64,000 nt of DNA from JAXGPP01 sp040766885 (GCA_040766885.1 JAXGPP010000015.1:124001-188000); one strand, 5' to 3'; numbered from the stretch's first letter, positions 52,166 through 60,825 are shown. The notes: generated from the sequence alone by a model not told the origin. Numbers and translations: made by a program.

Positions 52166-52216
52166 AACCCGAAGCGTCAGCGAGAAAGGTCGCCTCGCGC
52201 TGGCTGACGCTTCGGT
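52166..52216. repeat. Inverted pair of REP-like units
   Basis: AACCCGAAGCGTCAGCGAG (52166-52184) faces CTCGC-gctg-GCTGACGCTTCGG-TT (52195-52216 region). The units share the core of the 31-base tandem at 51761-51844 and would fold into a hairpin of about 17 pairs. Confidence 0.7.
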
Positions 52217-52242
52217 TGCTGTATTTGACATTCGCACCGGAA

Positions 52243-52432
52243 ACGTCCCCACCGACCTCGTGTCGGTGGAGCGAAGATTGACGGCTACCCGCCGCTCACC
52301 CGAAAAGTCTTCCGCTCTTCGCCGTTGCCGCTCGGCCCGGTGGGGCCGAGCGGCAACGGAAGAAAGGACGCAACGACGAGCTGCTTCTATCTGTCATTCT
52401 TCGCTCCACCGGGGTAAACCCGGTGGGGACGT
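52243..52432. repeat. 190-base nested cruciform element
   Basis: Three sets of perfect inverted repeats are nested. The outer arms are ACGTCCCCACCG (52243-52254) and 52421-52432, 12 bp. The middle arms are CGGTGGAGCGAAGA (52264-52277) and 52398-52411, 14 bp. The central hairpin is CCGTTGCCGCTCGGCCC (52322-52338), GGTG loop, and 52343-52359, 17 bp. Outer and middle arms also pair locally (CACCG/CGGTG; CCACCGGG/CCCGGTGG). No protein is encoded. It looks like a mobile or structured non-coding element. Confidence 0.8.
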
Positions 52433-52601
52433 CGGCACATCCAGTTTGACAGTTGCTGTGCCGCGGTCTCTCGACCCGTTCCTACCTGTTCTGGCGCCTT
52501 GGGCCGCCTACCGCTTCGCCTTCCCCTCCCGCGCCTCGATCGCACTCAAGGCCTTCACCACTTCCTGGTTCACGCCCCCTCGCGACGTCGCCCTGGAAGT
52601 C

Positions 52602-52664
52602 GAAACCGGGACGCAGCTAGTTTCATGCGGCCGATCCTGCCAATACTAGCTGCGTCCCCGTTTC
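52602..52664. terminator. 20-bp near-perfect inverted repeat after the immunity genes
   Basis: GAAACCGGGACGCAGCTAGT (52602-52621) pairs with 52645-52664 with one mismatch and a 23-base loop. It lies 44 bases after the stop of the minus-strand immunity gene, so it may end that operon's transcript. It lacks a U-run and may instead be a palindromic mobile element. Confidence 0.55.
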
Positions 52665-52708
52665 AGGAGGCGTTTCAGAGGAGTCCACTCTTCATGGTCC
52701 GGTGCCCG

Positions 52709-53320
52709 TCATGTCATGACTACGGGCGTGAGCGTTGCGCCCGTGAAATTCCCGCTTCGGTACACGTCCGCGAATCGCTGCGAGACGTAAACGGGCGCGA
52801 AGAACTCCACGAGTCGAATGATATCGTGCCCTATGAGGCTCGACTCGATGAGCGCAGCATGCCAGATTACTTGGACTTCCGGTTTGCCCGTATTTGGGTC
52901 GATGCCCTCATCCGGATCGGGCGGCAACGGCCCCCAATCCGTCCGGTCATAATCAAGTGCCCTTACACGTGCGACAATGTTGGCAAAGGCGTAGCCCTTC
53001 AATTCTTCTCCCGTGGACTTGTACACGTGGACCGGCAGATATTGAACGTCCCTCTCGCCGACGCGTGCCTTCCTCAGTGCATCACGGAAACGCTGAGAAA
53101 AAGTGGGCACTCCGAGATGCTCAGAAAGAACGTCGTCGGGCACACCATCATCTCGACGCCGTTTGGACCGAATCCAAGCGTTCGCGTTCCAATCGCGAAT
53201 GCGGTTCCCCATGATCAGATGGCCTTCGTTGAACCCGAACAGTTCATCCTCTTCCGTCTGAAAAGGGCGCACAACACGCTTCTCCACGTGTAAAGCGAAA
53301 TCGTACCATTGAGTGCTCAC
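52709..53320 (-). CDS. Imm11-like (DUF1629) immunity protein
   Basis: This 203-residue protein ends with the pattern of the Imm11/DUF1629 family: IRLVEFFAPVYVSQRFADVY, then GNFTGATLTPVVM. An upstream beta region (VQYLPVHVYKSTGEELKGYA) fits as well. Imm11 proteins are predicted to neutralise contact-dependent or polymorphic toxins. It starts at GTG 53320 with GAGGT upstream. It is the second of two tandem Imm11-like genes, 90 bases after the first. No toxin gene is nearby. The region is visibly less GC-rich than its neighbours, which suggests transfer. Confidence 0.65.
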   Translation of the reverse strand: MSTQWYDFALHVEKRVVRPFQTEEDELFGFNEGHLIMGNRIRDWNANAWIRSKRRRDDGVPDDVLSEHLGVPTFSQRFRDALRKARVGERDVQYLPVHVYKSTGEELKGYAFANIVARVRALDYDRTDWGPLPPDPDEGIDPNTGKPEVQVIWHAALIESSLIGHDIIRLVEFFAPVYVSQRFADVYRSGNFTGATLTPVVMT

Positions 53321-53410
53321 GCGATTACCTCAGATCCGAACTACTATTCATACCTAACCGCGGATGCTCACTCTTCGAGCCCGAGTCCGAATTCCACACT
53401 TCGTTGAACA

Positions 53411-53953
53411 CTACACCGCGCAACCCTTGGTCACACACGCAAGACGGAATTCGTCCGACACCAGGACTCCCGAGCAAGGCGCGCCTGCGTCTCGTGCTGC
53501 TGAGCCGACCGCCTGCCGCGCCTGGAAAATGGGCATTGGTTCATGGAAATCGCGAAGATCGAAGGAATACCTACGAATAACCGTGATATTGCCCGACACA
53601 GAACCCTTTGACACCACGGCGCTTTCATCCAAATCAGCTCGCCATAACGGGTGCAACACGAACAGTGTTTCGCCGAAATCTGTTGACAATGGCAAGAATT
53701 CAGCCGTGTCTTGCACGACAGTCGACAGTATTTCCTTCGCATGCTCTGAGACAGCAAAGTTCGATACAAAGACATAGATGTCCGGCGTCCGGAAACGCTT
53801 TTCCACGCGCACTATTGGCGGCCGCCAAATAGCTCCAAGCCGCATCTGGCAATCGAGCGCATCCAAGTCCTCTTGGTCCCCATCGTACCACACGGCGTCC
53901 CAAGGCGAGTTCCACGCCTCGTCGTAGTCTGTATCCATCAGGTAAACTCGCAT
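53411..53953 (-). CDS. Imm11-like (DUF1629) immunity protein, second copy
   Basis: The 180-residue protein starts MRVYLMDTDYDEAWNSPW and shows an Imm11-like plan: WRPPIVRVEKRFRTPDIYVF, LFVLHPLWRADLDESA, then PIFQARQAVGS and GVLVSDEFRLACVTKG at the end. It is shorter at the C-terminus than its neighbour and clearly diverged from it, so this is not a recent duplication. ATG 53953 has GAAGGG upstream. With the next gene it forms a two-gene immunity operon without a toxin. Confidence 0.6.
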   Translation of the reverse strand: MRVYLMDTDYDEAWNSPWDAVWYDGDQEDLDALDCQMRLGAIWRPPIVRVEKRFRTPDIYVFVSNFAVSEHAKEILSTVVQDTAEFLPLSTDFGETLFVLHPLWRADLDESAVVSKGSVSGNITVIRRYSFDLRDFHEPMPIFQARQAVGSAARDAGAPCSGVLVSDEFRLACVTKGCAV

Positions 53954-54056
53954 AGATCACCCTTCAGATCATCGACAGACAAGATGGACAGGCTGGAGAA
54001 CCCGCAAAGGGGTAGCAGGATCACTTCCCTCCTCGATTAAAACGCGTCTCCGTGCG

Positions 54057-55022
54057 TCAGAACTGGATGTCCGCCTGCTCATCCCGCGCCACGGCGTCGC
54101 CGCTGGCTGCGGTCACAAGTGCGCGGATGGCCTTCTCGCGCGCACCCGTCGGCAGGAAGCGAACGTGCCCATCCGCGAAAGCCGCGTTCGCGCCAAGTCG
54201 CTTCGGCCGCCAGCCGGATGTGCAGTGCAGGCTGGAAATGCCCGCGCCGCTCGTCGGATTGACCGACAGAGCCATGCTCGACACTTCGAGGTCGCGGGGC
54301 TCCATCCAGTGAATGCCCGAATGGGCGACCTCGACCACCAGCAGCGTGTCCGACATGCCGTCGCGGATGTCTTCCATCCGCGACGCCGTCGCTCCAGGCC
54401 AGGCAGCCTCCGGCCCTACCAGGGCCAAGTAGCTCGTGCAGCCCGAAGCCCGGGCATCATCCTCCTCCGGATAGCAGTAGGTGCTGATGCGAGCGCTCGC
54501 CAGCCGCGAATTATTGGGTCCGTTCCACGGTTCGTCGAAGCGGTACTGTCGGTACAAGTCTTCCCGCTCCATAAATGGCAGGATCAACACCCGCCAACTG
54601 TGCATCGGCTGGCCGTCCTCGTCAGCCACGTAGGCCGGCGGGAACGAGCCGTAGAGGTCGTAGTAGTTGTGCAACGCCAGCGTGATCTGCTTCAGGTTGT
54701 TGCCGCATTGGGAACGTCTCGCCGCCTCCCTGCCGTCAACGCAGCCGGGTGCCAATATCGTTAACAGGACGTAGAACACGAGGCTGACAACGACGGCCTC
54801 GGCAACGCTGTAGCGGACCAACCCGCACACCGCCGGAACGACGGCTCCGACCAGGACGAGGAGCGATATCGGCAGCATGACCAGCGAGTACGGGTAGAGC
54901 GCGATGAAGAAGCCCAGCGCGAGCCCCAGCGCCACTGGAAGCAGCAGCAGATGCACCAGGCCGAACTGCCACCGCCGATCAGGGCGTGCGGCCCCCGCTT
55001 CGTCTTGATCCTGCTGGTCCAT
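54057..55022 (-). CDS. DUF1559 protein with multi-span N-terminus
   Basis: DUF1559 proteins are pseudopilin-like and expanded in planctomycetes. This 321-residue member has the family core AARRSQCGNNLKQITLALHN, YGSFPPAY, HSWRVLILPFMER and the C-terminal hallmark AAFADGHVRFLPTG. Unusually, the N-terminus is not a single type-IV pilin-like helix but about three hydrophobic segments (residues 20-95) before the core. Function of the family is unknown; a surface or secretion role is usually supposed. It has no co-directional partner nearby. Confidence 0.9.
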   Translation of the reverse strand: MDQQDQDEAGAARPDRRWQFGLVHLLLLPVALGLALGFFIALYPYSLVMLPISLLVLVGAVVPAVCGLVRYSVAEAVVVSLVFYVLLTILAPGCVDGREAARRSQCGNNLKQITLALHNYYDLYGSFPPAYVADEDGQPMHSWRVLILPFMEREDLYRQYRFDEPWNGPNNSRLASARISTYCYPEEDDARASGCTSYLALVGPEAAWPGATASRMEDIRDGMSDTLLVVEVAHSGIHWMEPRDLEVSSMALSVNPTSGAGISSLHCTSGWRPKRLGANAAFADGHVRFLPTGAREKAIRALVTAASGDAVARDEQADIQF

Positions 55023-55861
55023 ACCGGACTCCCGCGGGAGTCAATGCTCACCGCCCCTCTTCCACCCCTCCAGCAGCCTCCGCCACCACACCGCGCCCCG
55101 ATTATAAACCCCCCATTGCCAACGAACCAGACTCCAGCCAGGCAGAGCCAGACAGAAGACAAGCACCCTTGCCCCCGGCTCCATCCTCCGAGCCAATCCC
55201 CACCTGGTGCACCGCTCCCCCAGCCCAGCGCCCGCGTATCGCTTGTCAACCGCGCACGCCTTTTCTCCCTCGTCAACAACCCGCCGCCGACTTCGTCATC
55301 TCTGCTCCCTCAGCTTCCTCCTGTTCCCCGCTTAAGAATTGAATAGCCGCCCTGATAGAAAGAGACCGACTGCTGCCGCTTCCCGCCACCCCCTCCAGAA
55401 TTCTTCGAAAGTGGCTCACTTCTGCGCTTGGCAAAACTACATGAACACGGGTATACTGTAGGCCGGCGCGACGGCTCTCCGTCGGCCAGCACGGTGCCGT
55501 CCGGCACGTCGGACGCGGCCCGTGTTCGATCTTTCGCAATTTGTCACTCCGCCAACGCGATTCCTTCGCGTCGCGCTCGCTCCTTGCGCGCTCGCGACGT
55601 AACCTGAATTAGGGAGAACGCGCGCCAACTTCAACACGTACCTCACAGTACGTACAAGGTTGCGCGCACGCGCTCGGTGCGAAACCCCTGCCTCCCTTGC
55701 ACTTGCGGCCGCGCCCCGCGACGCGCCCAACCGAAACACCCCTTAAGGCGTTTCGCATCAATGCAACAATGTACCATCCGCGCGTCTCATCAGAGCCTGT
55801 GAGATGCCCCATCATTGGGACCGATGGACCACGACCGGGGCCGGCCGCCAGCTCGCACAAC
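55023..55861. other. Gene-poor stretch with short palindromes
   Basis: About 840 bases with no convincing gene. Short hairpins are visible: CGACGG-ctct-CCGTCG (55469-55484), GTGCCG-tc-CGGCAC just after, CGTCGCG...CGCGACG near 55574-55602 and ACGTAC-ctcaca-GTACGT (55636-55653). Open frames here are low-complexity Pro/Arg shadows. It may be decayed DNA. Confidence 0.55.
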
Positions 55862-57751
55862 CTACTTCACGAGCTCGGCGGTGCGGGGCGCGTGCAGGTG
55901 GCGCACGTAGGCGTCGGAAATCTCAAACCGCCGCACCATGCCGACGAGCCGGCGCTCTATCCGGTCATTCACCACCGGCAGTGTGAGCAGATCGTTTTCC
56001 ACGAACAGTTCCAGGGCCCGGTCCAGGCGGTCGTCGGGTGTGAGCGGCTCGATGTCGCTGCGCATCAGGTCCTCAACGAGAACCAGCGATGTTAGTGACG
56101 GCAGGCGGGAAGCAAGATGAGCATCCTCCAGATTCACGACCCCCACCAGTCGGTCGCCATCCTCCACCACCGGAATCACCGGCGCCGGAGCGGCCGTCAG
56201 ACGGTCGAGCACGGTCGTCAGCGAGTCCTCGGGATGGAGCGTCGCCAGCGTCTGCCGCGAGGCAAGAAAATCCTGCACGCGCACCCCGGCCAGTATCTCA
56301 CGAACGAAAGCCCCCTGGTGCGCCGGCGATCGCGACCGCCCCTCCACCTGCGACGAATAGATCGACTGCCGATCGGAGAGCATGTAGGCCAGAGCGCAAA
56401 CCCACAGCGAAGGAAGGAGCAGTTCGTACCCGCCCGTCATTTCACTCACGATGATCAGCGTCGAAAAAGGAGTCTTTGCGGCGGCGGCAAAGAAACCAGC
56501 CATTCCGACAATGACGAAACTGGCCGGATGCGGCACCAGGTGCGGCCACAGATGGTTGAGCGCCACGCCCAGCGCGCCCCCGCCACACCCGCCGATGACC
56601 ATCGAGGGCCCGAAAACGCCCCCCGACCCGCCGCTGCCGATCGTCAGGCTCGTGGTCAGGATCTTCCCCAGCGCAATGGCCAGCAACAGCATCGCGCTTG
56701 CACCGGTGTCGATCGTCAGCGCCCCCTGAATGGCCGAGTATCCGAACGCCAGCACGGCCAGCACTTCCTGCTGCCGCCCGACCATGTAGTAGAGTCCCAG
56801 GGCAACCAGTCCGGTGAGCAGAGCGCCCACCATCGGGCGGAACTGCCGCCGAACCGGCAGGCGCCCGAACAGCGACTGAAATCCGTAGAACGACCGCGTG
56901 TAAAGCATCGCCAGCAGAATCATGAACACCGCGAGCAGAAAGTAGGGAAGCAACTGCCACGGATCGTCGAACGAGAGGTGGGGGATTACGAACAGCGGTT
57001 GCCAGCCGGCAAATGCGCCGAACACGCAGTAGGAAATGACACTGGCAAAGCCGGCCGGAATGATCACCTCCGACTCGAACTCCGGCGAGCGGTAGAGGAC
57101 TTCGGCCGCAAAAATCGTCCCGGCCAGCGGCGCCCGAAATATGGCCGCAATGCCGGCGCCCATTCCGGCCGCCACGAGCACCCGGCGCTCCACGGGCCGC
57201 AACCGCAGCCAGTTGGCCAGCAGCGAGCCGAATCCGGCTCCGATCTGAGCAATCGGCCCCTCCCGACCGCCCGAGCCCCCCGTGCCGATGGTAAGTGCGC
57301 TGGCGACAATCTTCACCAGCGGCACCCGCGGTCGGATCTGCCCCTGGCGATGGTGGTAGGCAGCGATCACCGAATCGGTCCCGTGCCCTTCCGCTTCCGG
57401 CGCCACGGTGAACACCAGCAGTCCGCTCAGCAGCCCTCCCAGCGCCGGCACCAGGACCAGCAGCCAGGGATAGAAATCATGGCCCGGCATCGCGGGCCAC
57501 GAAATGACCGGTTCGCCCCCCGGATGCGGCTCCGGATGATACCCAACCAGCACCCCAAGCGCATAATGCTCCACCAGTCGCGTGGCGAGGTAAAACACGA
57601 TCGCGCCGAGTCCCGCCACCACCCCGACCAGAACCGCCAGTCCGAGCACTCGCACCTGAGCCTGGAGGTGGCGGCGGCTGAGTTCCACAATCTGCGGAAA
57701 CCAGCCGCGAAAACGTCGCAGCGACTCGTCGTGCCAAAAACGAAAACCCAT
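55862..57751 (-). CDS. CLC-family chloride channel/antiporter with CBS pair
   Basis: The 629-residue protein has the CLC ion-pathway motifs GTGGSGGREGPIAQIGAG (with the gating Glu), the second half motif GSGGSGGVFGPSMVIGG and about ten membrane segments. Two CBS domains follow (about residues 490-615: HPEDSLTTVLDRLTAAPAPV, LTPDDRLDRALELFVENDLL), which sense nucleotides and regulate transport. ATG 57751 was chosen; an in-frame GTG at 57760 has AGAGG upstream and is possible. It stands alone between the gene-poor stretch and the mla operon. Confidence 0.94.
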   Translation of the reverse strand: MGFRFWHDESLRRFRGWFPQIVELSRRHLQAQVRVLGLAVLVGVVAGLGAIVFYLATRLVEHYALGVLVGYHPEPHPGGEPVISWPAMPGHDFYPWLLVLVPALGGLLSGLLVFTVAPEAEGHGTDSVIAAYHHRQGQIRPRVPLVKIVASALTIGTGGSGGREGPIAQIGAGFGSLLANWLRLRPVERRVLVAAGMGAGIAAIFRAPLAGTIFAAEVLYRSPEFESEVIIPAGFASVISYCVFGAFAGWQPLFVIPHLSFDDPWQLLPYFLLAVFMILLAMLYTRSFYGFQSLFGRLPVRRQFRPMVGALLTGLVALGLYYMVGRQQEVLAVLAFGYSAIQGALTIDTGASAMLLLAIALGKILTTSLTIGSGGSGGVFGPSMVIGGCGGGALGVALNHLWPHLVPHPASFVIVGMAGFFAAAAKTPFSTLIIVSEMTGGYELLLPSLWVCALAYMLSDRQSIYSSQVEGRSRSPAHQGAFVREILAGVRVQDFLASRQTLATLHPEDSLTTVLDRLTAAPAPVIPVVEDGDRLVGVVNLEDAHLASRLPSLTSLVLVEDLMRSDIEPLTPDDRLDRALELFVENDLLTLPVVNDRIERRLVGMVRRFEISDAYVRHLHAPRTAELVK

Positions 57752-57891
57752 CTCTCCCACGCCTCTTTTCCCAAACCCCCGAGACCGCCAACCCGACCGC
57801 CCCGGCTGGGACCATCATACCTTTTCGCGTCACCCTGGCCGCCCGCAAGAAATCAGACTCGCGAAGCACGACCAAACCCCATCCGCGTGCG

Positions 57892-58989
57892 TTATCGCGG
57901 CGTGAGCAGAGAAGGAACGCCCTTGGTGCCCGGGCTCCGCTGCATCGCCCCTCCCAACCCAAGCACCTCCGGATGCCGCGCGATCCTGTCGCTGAACGTC
58001 CGCGCGTCGCTCAAGATCGGCCGGATGTCGCGGCTGATGGCCTCGATCTCCGACACTGCCCGGTTCAGATTGTCGTACAGTTCCGGATCGTTCACCATCC
58101 GTCCCAGCGTGCCGTTGCTGTTGTTGAGCGCCGTGCTGAAGGCCACCATCTGGTCCATCATCTTGTCGAGTTTCTCGACCCCTTGCTCCAGCCGGGCGAC
58201 CATGAACTGCCCGCGTTCGCCCAAGGGACGCGTGAACCCCTCCATGTTCTGCAGGTTGCGGTCCACCAGGGCGATCGTCTCGTTCATTCGCGTGACCGTT
58301 TGCCGCGTCTCCCGCAGGATCTGCGGAATCTCGCCGATCGCCTCGGCAAGCTGCGCCTTCACCTGCGGGTCGCCGATCACCGAATTGGCATTGCCCGCCG
58401 TATCGCGAACCGTGTCGAGCGTCTGCTCGGCCTTGACCACGATGGCGTTGATCCGCTGCTCGTTGGCCTCCAGCAGATGGCCCACCTGCCGGACAACCTC
58501 GCCCAGGTCGCGACTCGTGGCCGCCACCGAATCGATCGCTTCCGACAGACTCCCCTGCAAATCGCCGACGACATCCATCGGGTCGGCCGCCACGATGCCC
58601 GGAATCACGTCGCCGTCTTCGAGAAACTCGGTGCCCGCCGGCACGTTGCGCGGCAGGAAGAAGTTGAGCTCCGCATCCCCCAGCAGCTTCGAGTCGATGC
58701 GGCAAACCTCGGTCTTGAGCACGGGTTGATCGCTATCGACATTGAGCGAGATCACCACGCTGCCATCGGCCTGAAGGTCGACGCTCGAAACGCGGCCGAT
58801 AAGCACTCCCGACTTGCGAACGGGCGTGTCCTTAGTCACACCGGGAGCCGCATGCACGGCGACATGAACCGTCTTCGTGGCCTGCAACAGGCGGCTACCC
58901 CGGCCGAACATGACCATCAGGATCACCAGCACGATGAAGGTCGCCAGCACCATCACGCCGATGCGGAACTGGGTCACACGTTCATCCAT
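57892..58989 (-). CDS. mlaD: MlaD-type MCE-domain lipid transport protein
   Basis: This 365-residue protein has one N-terminal membrane segment (IGVMVLATFIVLVILMVMFG), an MCE domain (VHVAVHAAPGVTKDTPVRKS, GVLIGRVSSVDL) and a long C-terminal helical region that probably forms a coiled-coil needle or tunnel. MlaD binds phospholipids in the periplasm within the MlaFEDB complex. Its start overlaps the end of mlaF by 16 bases. It is the last gene of mlaE-mlaF-mlaD. The C-terminal extension is much longer than in E. coli MlaD (183 residues). Confidence 0.92.
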   Translation of the reverse strand: MDERVTQFRIGVMVLATFIVLVILMVMFGRGSRLLQATKTVHVAVHAAPGVTKDTPVRKSGVLIGRVSSVDLQADGSVVISLNVDSDQPVLKTEVCRIDSKLLGDAELNFFLPRNVPAGTEFLEDGDVIPGIVAADPMDVVGDLQGSLSEAIDSVAATSRDLGEVVRQVGHLLEANEQRINAIVVKAEQTLDTVRDTAGNANSVIGDPQVKAQLAEAIGEIPQILRETRQTVTRMNETIALVDRNLQNMEGFTRPLGERGQFMVARLEQGVEKLDKMMDQMVAFSTALNNSNGTLGRMVNDPELYDNLNRAVSEIEAISRDIRPILSDARTFSDRIARHPEVLGLGGAMQRSPGTKGVPSLLTPR

Positions 58990-59816
58990 TGCTCACTCCC
59001 GTTGTGCAGCCGCATCTCGCTGAGCCGCTCGCCGGCCTCGCCGCGGACGAACTGCGATACGCGCCGGTCGCGCGCTCCGGCAATCTTCTCCGGCGGCCCG
59101 TCGTAGAGGACCTGCGGCTCGTCAGGGCGTAGCCGGCTCAGCGGAAAGAGCATGATCACTCGATCGGCCACTTTCTCGGCCGTCTTCATGTCGTGCGTGA
59201 CGATCACGCTCGTGACCGGATGCCGCCGCCGCGTGTTGAGCATCAACTCGTTAATCACATCGCTCATGATCGGGTCCAACCCGGTCGTTGGCTCGTCGTA
59301 GAGCATCAGTTCCGGCTCGAGCACCAGGGCCCGCGCAAGCCCGACCCGTTTCCGCATCCCCCCGGAGAGTTCGGCCGGCTTTTTGCGGAGCACGCTCTCC
59401 GGCAACCCCACCTCCGAAAGCCGAGCGCGGACGACCTCCTGGATCTCCCGGTCGGCCATTTTCGTGTGCTGGCGCAACGGAAAAGCCACGTTCTGCCCAA
59501 TGGTCATGCTATCGAACAGCGCTGCCTGCTGGAAGACGAAGCCGATCCTCATCCGCTCCTGCGCCAGTTCGCCCTCGCTGAGCCTGGCAAGATCCTTGCC
59601 GTCAAAGTAGACCGCGCCACGAGTGGGCCGCAACAGACCGATGATCGTCTTGAGAAAAACCGTCTTTCCGCATCCGCTCTCGCCGATCACCGCCACCGTC
59701 TCCCCAAAGTCGATTCTCAGGTCGACGTCGCGCAACACCTCATGCGCACCCAGGCGGATGCTCATCCGCTCGACGCGGACCAGTGACTGGTCAGACCCGG
59801 GTGGCAACTGGCTCAT
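58974..59816 (-). CDS. mlaF: MlaF-type ABC ATPase for lipid transport
   Basis: The 280-residue ATPase has Walker A GESGCGKTVFLK, Q-loop FVFQQAALFDSMT, signature LSGGMRKRVGLARAL, Walker B LMLYDEPTTGLDP and H-loop VTHD. The pattern is that of MlaF, which drives phospholipid movement between membranes. The start ATG 59816 lies inside an 85-base tandem duplication. A duplicated copy of its first 17 codons lies upstream in another frame and forms a 27-codon mini-ORF that ends one base before this start. Confidence 0.94.
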   Translation of the reverse strand: MSQLPPGSDQSLVRVERMSIRLGAHEVLRDVDLRIDFGETVAVIGESGCGKTVFLKTIIGLLRPTRGAVYFDGKDLARLSEGELAQERMRIGFVFQQAALFDSMTIGQNVAFPLRQHTKMADREIQEVVRARLSEVGLPESVLRKKPAELSGGMRKRVGLARALVLEPELMLYDEPTTGLDPIMSDVINELMLNTRRRHPVTSVIVTHDMKTAEKVADRVIMLFPLSRLRPDEPQVLYDGPPEKIAGARDRRVSQFVRGEAGERLSEMRLHNGSEQWMNV

Positions 59817-59948
59817 GTTATACGCAGACAGGAAACGTGCCGGCTGGCAACCGCTCGACGCGGACCAGTGACTGGTCAGACCCGGGTGGCAACTGGCTCA
59901 TGTTATACGCAGACAGGAAACGTGCCGGCTGGCAACCGCTTGACGCGG
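59766..59948. repeat. 85-base perfect tandem duplication at the mlaF start
   Basis: Bases 59766-59850 are repeated without change at 59851-59935, and the first 13 bases recur with one change at 59936-59948. The unit holds the first 17 codons of mlaF with its ATG and an internal GACCAGT-G-ACTGGTC palindrome. Identity of both copies points to a recent event. Confidence 0.95.
59818..59901 (-). CDS. 27-codon mini-ORF made by the duplication upstream of mlaF
   Basis: The upstream copy of the mlaF start (ATG 59901) reads MSQLPPGSDQSLVRVER, the true N-terminus of MlaF, then LPAGTFPVCV and a TAA. The stop ends one base before the real mlaF ATG at 59816. It could act by translational coupling, or it may only be a by-product. 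A functional peptide is unlikely. Confidence 0.35.
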   Translation of the reverse strand: MSQLPPGSDQSLVRVERLPAGTFPVCV

Positions 59949-59949
59949 T

Positions 59950-60825
59950 TCACAGGAACCGCGGCCCTTCCGGCGAGAAGATATCGTGGACGCCCTCCAA
60001 GGTGATGCCCAACAGCAAATCGAGCAGCAGGATTACAACGAACGAGTGGACGAAAGCAGCCGTGGCGGCACGCCCCACCCCCTCGGCGCCGGCATCGCAA
60101 GTGAAGCCCCGATAACACCCGATCAGTGCAATGGCGGCGCCAAAGAACAGGCTCTTGAACACCCCCATAAAGAGGTCAAACATCCCCACAAAGCGCGCAG
60201 CATTATCCAGGTAGTGGAACTGGTCAATATCCAGCATGTACACACTATAGAAGAAGCCCCCCACCACCCCCATGAAGTCGGCCATGATCGTCAGCGCCGG
60301 AATCAGGATCAGGCAGCCCAGGAACCGCGGCACGACGAGAAAGTGCAGCGGATTGACTCCCATGCTCGACAGGGCATCGATCTGCTCCGTCACCCGCATA
60401 GTGCCCAATTCCGCCGCCATCGAACTGCCGACCCGGCCGGCCAGCATCGTAGCTGCCAGCACCGGGCCCAATTCGCGGACCAGCGACATGTTGATCACGG
60501 ACCCCAGGCGTGTCTCCATACCCAGCTTACGGAATTGAGCGTAGCTCTGGACGGAGAGCACCATGCCGATGAACGTGCCGGTCAGCGCCACGACCGGCAG
60601 GCTCAGCACGCCGATCTGGTAGAAATTGGGCAATATCGTGCCTGGCCGCGGCCTACGCCGGACAAGCCACGAGAGCGTGCGATAGCTGAAAATGCTGATG
60701 TCGCCAAGGGCGTAGATCCAGCGGACCACCGTCGCGCCGATGTCGGCAACCCATTGGCCGAGCGGCCCCATCGGGCGGAAGGAACCACCACCTTCAGAAT
60801 CGGCAAGCTGGGAAACAGAGGCCAT
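59950..60825 (-). CDS. mlaE: MlaE-type lipid ABC permease
   Basis: This 291-residue membrane protein has the MlaE/YrbE pattern: VVALTGTFIGMVLSVQSYAQ, RELGPVLAATMLAGRVGSSM, AELGTMRVTEQIDALSSMGV and NPLHFLVVPRFLGCLILIPA. It is the membrane core of the complex that keeps phospholipids out of the outer leaflet of the outer membrane. It is the first gene of mlaE-mlaF-mlaD, and its own promoter probably lies in the 343 bases upstream. Confidence 0.95.
   Translation of the reverse strand: MASVSQLADSEGGGSFRPMGPLGQWVADIGATVVRWIYALGDISIFSYRTLSWLVRRRPRPGTILPNFYQIGVLSLPVVALTGTFIGMVLSVQSYAQFRKLGMETRLGSVINMSLVRELGPVLAATMLAGRVGSSMAAELGTMRVTEQIDALSSMGVNPLHFLVVPRFLGCLILIPALTIMADFMGVVGGFFYSVYMLDIDQFHYLDNAARFVGMFDLFMGVFKSLFFGAAIALIGCYRGFTCDAGAEGVGRAATAAFVHSFVVILLLDLLLGITLEGVHDIFSPEGPRFL

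Noticed and set aside
56117..58729. An open frame of about 870 codons on the plus strand
   Set aside because: It runs opposite the CLC channel and mlaD, has His/Arg/Gln-rich shadow composition and no domain. Both minus-strand genes have clear family motifs.
59766..59948. Possible CRISPR or iteron array
   Set aside because: Only two full 85-base copies that contain coding sequence; better explained as a tandem duplication.
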